Shown here piece by piece: positions 5,699 to 6,846 of a stretch of 6,846 nt of DNA. A program made the position numbers and the translations under genes. Each line of letters begins with the position of its first letter. Position 1 is the first letter of the stretch. This stretch comes from GCA-2733415 sp964608925. Its GTDB lineage: Bacteria; Bacteroidota; Bacteroidia; Flavobacteriales; Flavobacteriaceae. Below the pieces are notes generated by a model, which did not search any database, had not been told where the DNA came from, and saw only the letters and a program-made list of their open reading frames with translations. The DNA lies in NCBI GenBank assembly GCA_964608925.1, contig CAZSQD010000139.1, forward strand, positions 1 to 6,846, given 5' to 3'.

Positions 5699-6670
5699 TT
5701 GATAACCGTAAGAAAATACACGACTGAAGATTATGATATTTGGAATGCCTTTGTAGCATCAGCTAAAAATGCTACCTTTTTGTTTCACAGAGATTTTATG
5801 GAATATCATCAAGATCGGTTTACAGACTATTCATTACTCTGTTTTAAAGGAGATAAGCTAATGGCCATATTGCCAATAAATGTGGTTGGTAATACAGTGT
5901 ATTCACATCAAGGATTAACATATGGTAGTTTAGTTTTGCAAGAAAACAGTAAGTTATTAACAACTTTCGAGGTGTTTCAGTCGTTATTGAAATTTTTAAA
6001 TATAAATGGGATAGAAACGCTATACATCAAAGCAATCCCTACGTTTTATAATAGTATGCCTTCAGATGAATTGGAATATTTTTTATTTAAAGCAAATGCT
6101 AAATTAGTAAAAAGAGAGGTATTGATGGTAATTGATTATCAGTATCAAATAAAATTTCAAAAAAATAGGAGAGAGGGGATAAATAAAGCATTAAGAAATG
6201 GATTGGAAGTAAGAATAGATACTAATTTTGATGGTTTTTGGAACGAAATTTTAATTCCGAATTTGAAAAATAAACATCAAGTTAATCCAGTACATACTTT
6301 AGCTGAAATTAAAAAATTAGCTCAAATTTTCCCTAAAAATATTCATCAAATAAATGTATATCAAAATAATAAGCTAATAGCAGGTTCTACCATTTTTTTA
6401 ACTAAAACAACAATTCATCCGCAATATGTTTCGGGTAATACAGATAAAAATATACTTGGAAGTTTAGATTTATTGTATGATTTTATTATTAATAGATACC
6501 AAACTGACAAGCGTTATTTTGATTTCAATATTTCAAGTGAAGATAGTGGAAATGTATTAAATAGAGGGCTTATTTTTTGGAAAGAAACGTGTGGTGCACG
6601 TAGTTTTATGGCCAATAATTATGAGGTGAAAACACAAGTTTATAAAAGCTTAAATTTAAATGTAAAATGA
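5699..6670 (+). CDS. FemAB/GNAT-like acyltransferase of a surface-polysaccharide locus (TTG start)
   Basis: A 323-residue cytoplasmic protein with two GNAT-like halves, as in FemAB or Acetyltransf_6 (PF13480) proteins. The N-terminal half begins MITVRKYTTEDYDIWNAFV and has the family-like stretch NATFLFHRDFMEYH (24-37). The C-terminal half has NKHQVNPVHTLAEIKKLA (191-208), AGSTIFL (228-234), HPQYVSGN (240-247) and FDFNISSEDSGNVLNRGLI (274-292) followed by FWKETCGAR. Such proteins move acyl or aminoacyl groups to amino groups; the acceptor here is probably a nucleotide-linked amino sugar, because the next gene is a sugar aminotransferase. The start is TTG: a TAA stop sits immediately upstream (5696-5698), and the next in-frame ATG (residue 34) would delete conserved sequence. 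It overlaps the next gene by 4 nt (ATGA), showing translational coupling. Donor and acceptor are not determinable from sequence. Confidence 0.85.
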   Translation: MITVRKYTTEDYDIWNAFVASAKNATFLFHRDFMEYHQDRFTDYSLLCFKGDKLMAILPINVVGNTVYSHQGLTYGSLVLQENSKLLTTFEVFQSLLKFLNINGIETLYIKAIPTFYNSMPSDELEYFLFKANAKLVKREVLMVIDYQYQIKFQKNRREGINKALRNGLEVRIDTNFDGFWNEILIPNLKNKHQVNPVHTLAEIKKLAQIFPKNIHQINVYQNNKLIAGSTIFLTKTTIHPQYVSGNTDKNILGSLDLLYDFIINRYQTDKRYFDFNISSEDSGNVLNRGLIFWKETCGARSFMANNYEVKTQVYKSLNLNVK

Positions 6671-6846
6671 TTAAATTTTTAGACCTACATAAAATAAACA
6701 CACGTTTTAAAAAGGAGTTTGAGCAGGAATTTAGTGGTTTTTTAGATTCAGGGCATTATGTGTTGGGAGCATCTGTTTTGCAATTTGAAAAGAAGTTTGC
6801 TAACTATTGTGGTACAGAATATTGTATAGGTGTAGCAAGTGGTTTA
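6667..6846 (+). CDS. DegT/DnrJ/EryC1/StrS-family sugar aminotransferase (3' partial)
   Basis: Only the first 60 residues are present; the family is usually about 360-400 residues. The sequence opens MIKFLDLHKINTRFKKEFEQ, then has SGHYVLGASVLQFEKKFANY (28-47) and CGTEYCIGVASGL (48-60). This is the N-terminal pattern of PLP-dependent nucleotide-sugar aminotransferases: the FLDL start, the YVLG...FEKKFA stretch, and the GVASGTDAL-type segment that helps bind PLP phosphate. These enzymes convert keto sugars to amino sugars on dTDP or UDP carriers for O-antigen, capsule or glycoprotein glycans; FdtB- or QdtB-type enzymes acting on dTDP-3-keto-6-deoxyhexoses look similar here. The active-site lysine lies beyond the window, so substrate cannot be assigned. 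Its ATG overlaps the stop of the FemAB-like gene (ATGA), indicating one operon. Confidence 0.9.
   Translation, partial: MIKFLDLHKINTRFKKEFEQEFSGFLDSGHYVLGASVLQFEKKFANYCGTEYCIGVASGL

Noticed and set aside
1..6846. Mobile elements, CRISPR arrays, tRNA or rRNA genes
   Set aside because: No transposase-like protein, terminal inverted repeats, regular spaced repeats or tRNA cloverleaf was seen on either strand by inspection.

Overview
The window looks like chromosomal DNA of a Bacteroidota member, most likely Flavobacteriia. The DNA is strongly AT-rich, the genes lack Shine-Dalgarno sequences, the clearest promoter has a Bacteroidota-type TAnnTTTG -7 box, and the cbb3 oxidase has the Bacteroidota form: CcoN fused to CcoO and a CcoP with a single haem. 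This placement is inferred from sequence features and protein recall, not from a database search.

Positions 1-2250 hold the structural part of a cbb3-type cytochrome c oxidase, the high-affinity haem-copper oxidase used at low oxygen: the C-terminal part of a CcoN-CcoO fusion (5' end outside the window), a 55-residue CcoQ at 1188-1355, and a mono-haem CcoP. A strong intrinsic terminator at 2271-2310 ends this unit.

Positions 2311-5003 hold a second unit on the same strand: a compact promoter region with a perfect TGTAAC-N4-GTTACA dyad (CRP/FNR-like), then ccoG (polyferredoxin, cupric reductase family), ccoH/fixH (assembly factor) and a PF13386 (TauE/SafE/DsbD-like) membrane protein. These three genes are separated by only 1-2 nt and probably act in copper handling and assembly of the oxidase encoded upstream. 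The ccoI and ccoS genes that follow ccoGH in Proteobacteria are not here; the membrane protein sits in their place.

Positions 5007-5543, on the minus strand, encode a small exported DUF4468-type protein that converges on the assembly operon with a 3-nt gap. A 155-bp intergenic region (5544-5698) with an unusually GC-rich patch separates it from a divergent plus-strand pair: a FemAB/GNAT-like acyltransferase with a TTG start, overlapping by 4 nt (ATGA) a DegT/DnrJ/EryC1/StrS-family sugar aminotransferase that runs off the end. That pair looks like the edge of a surface-glycan (amino-sugar) locus, so the window crosses a boundary between core respiratory genes and a more variable cell-surface region.

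No tRNA, rRNA, CRISPR array, transposase or phage gene was seen. I found no convincing undescribed system; the most useful leads are the separately promoted assembly operon with its stacked dyads and the membrane protein in the ccoIS slot.
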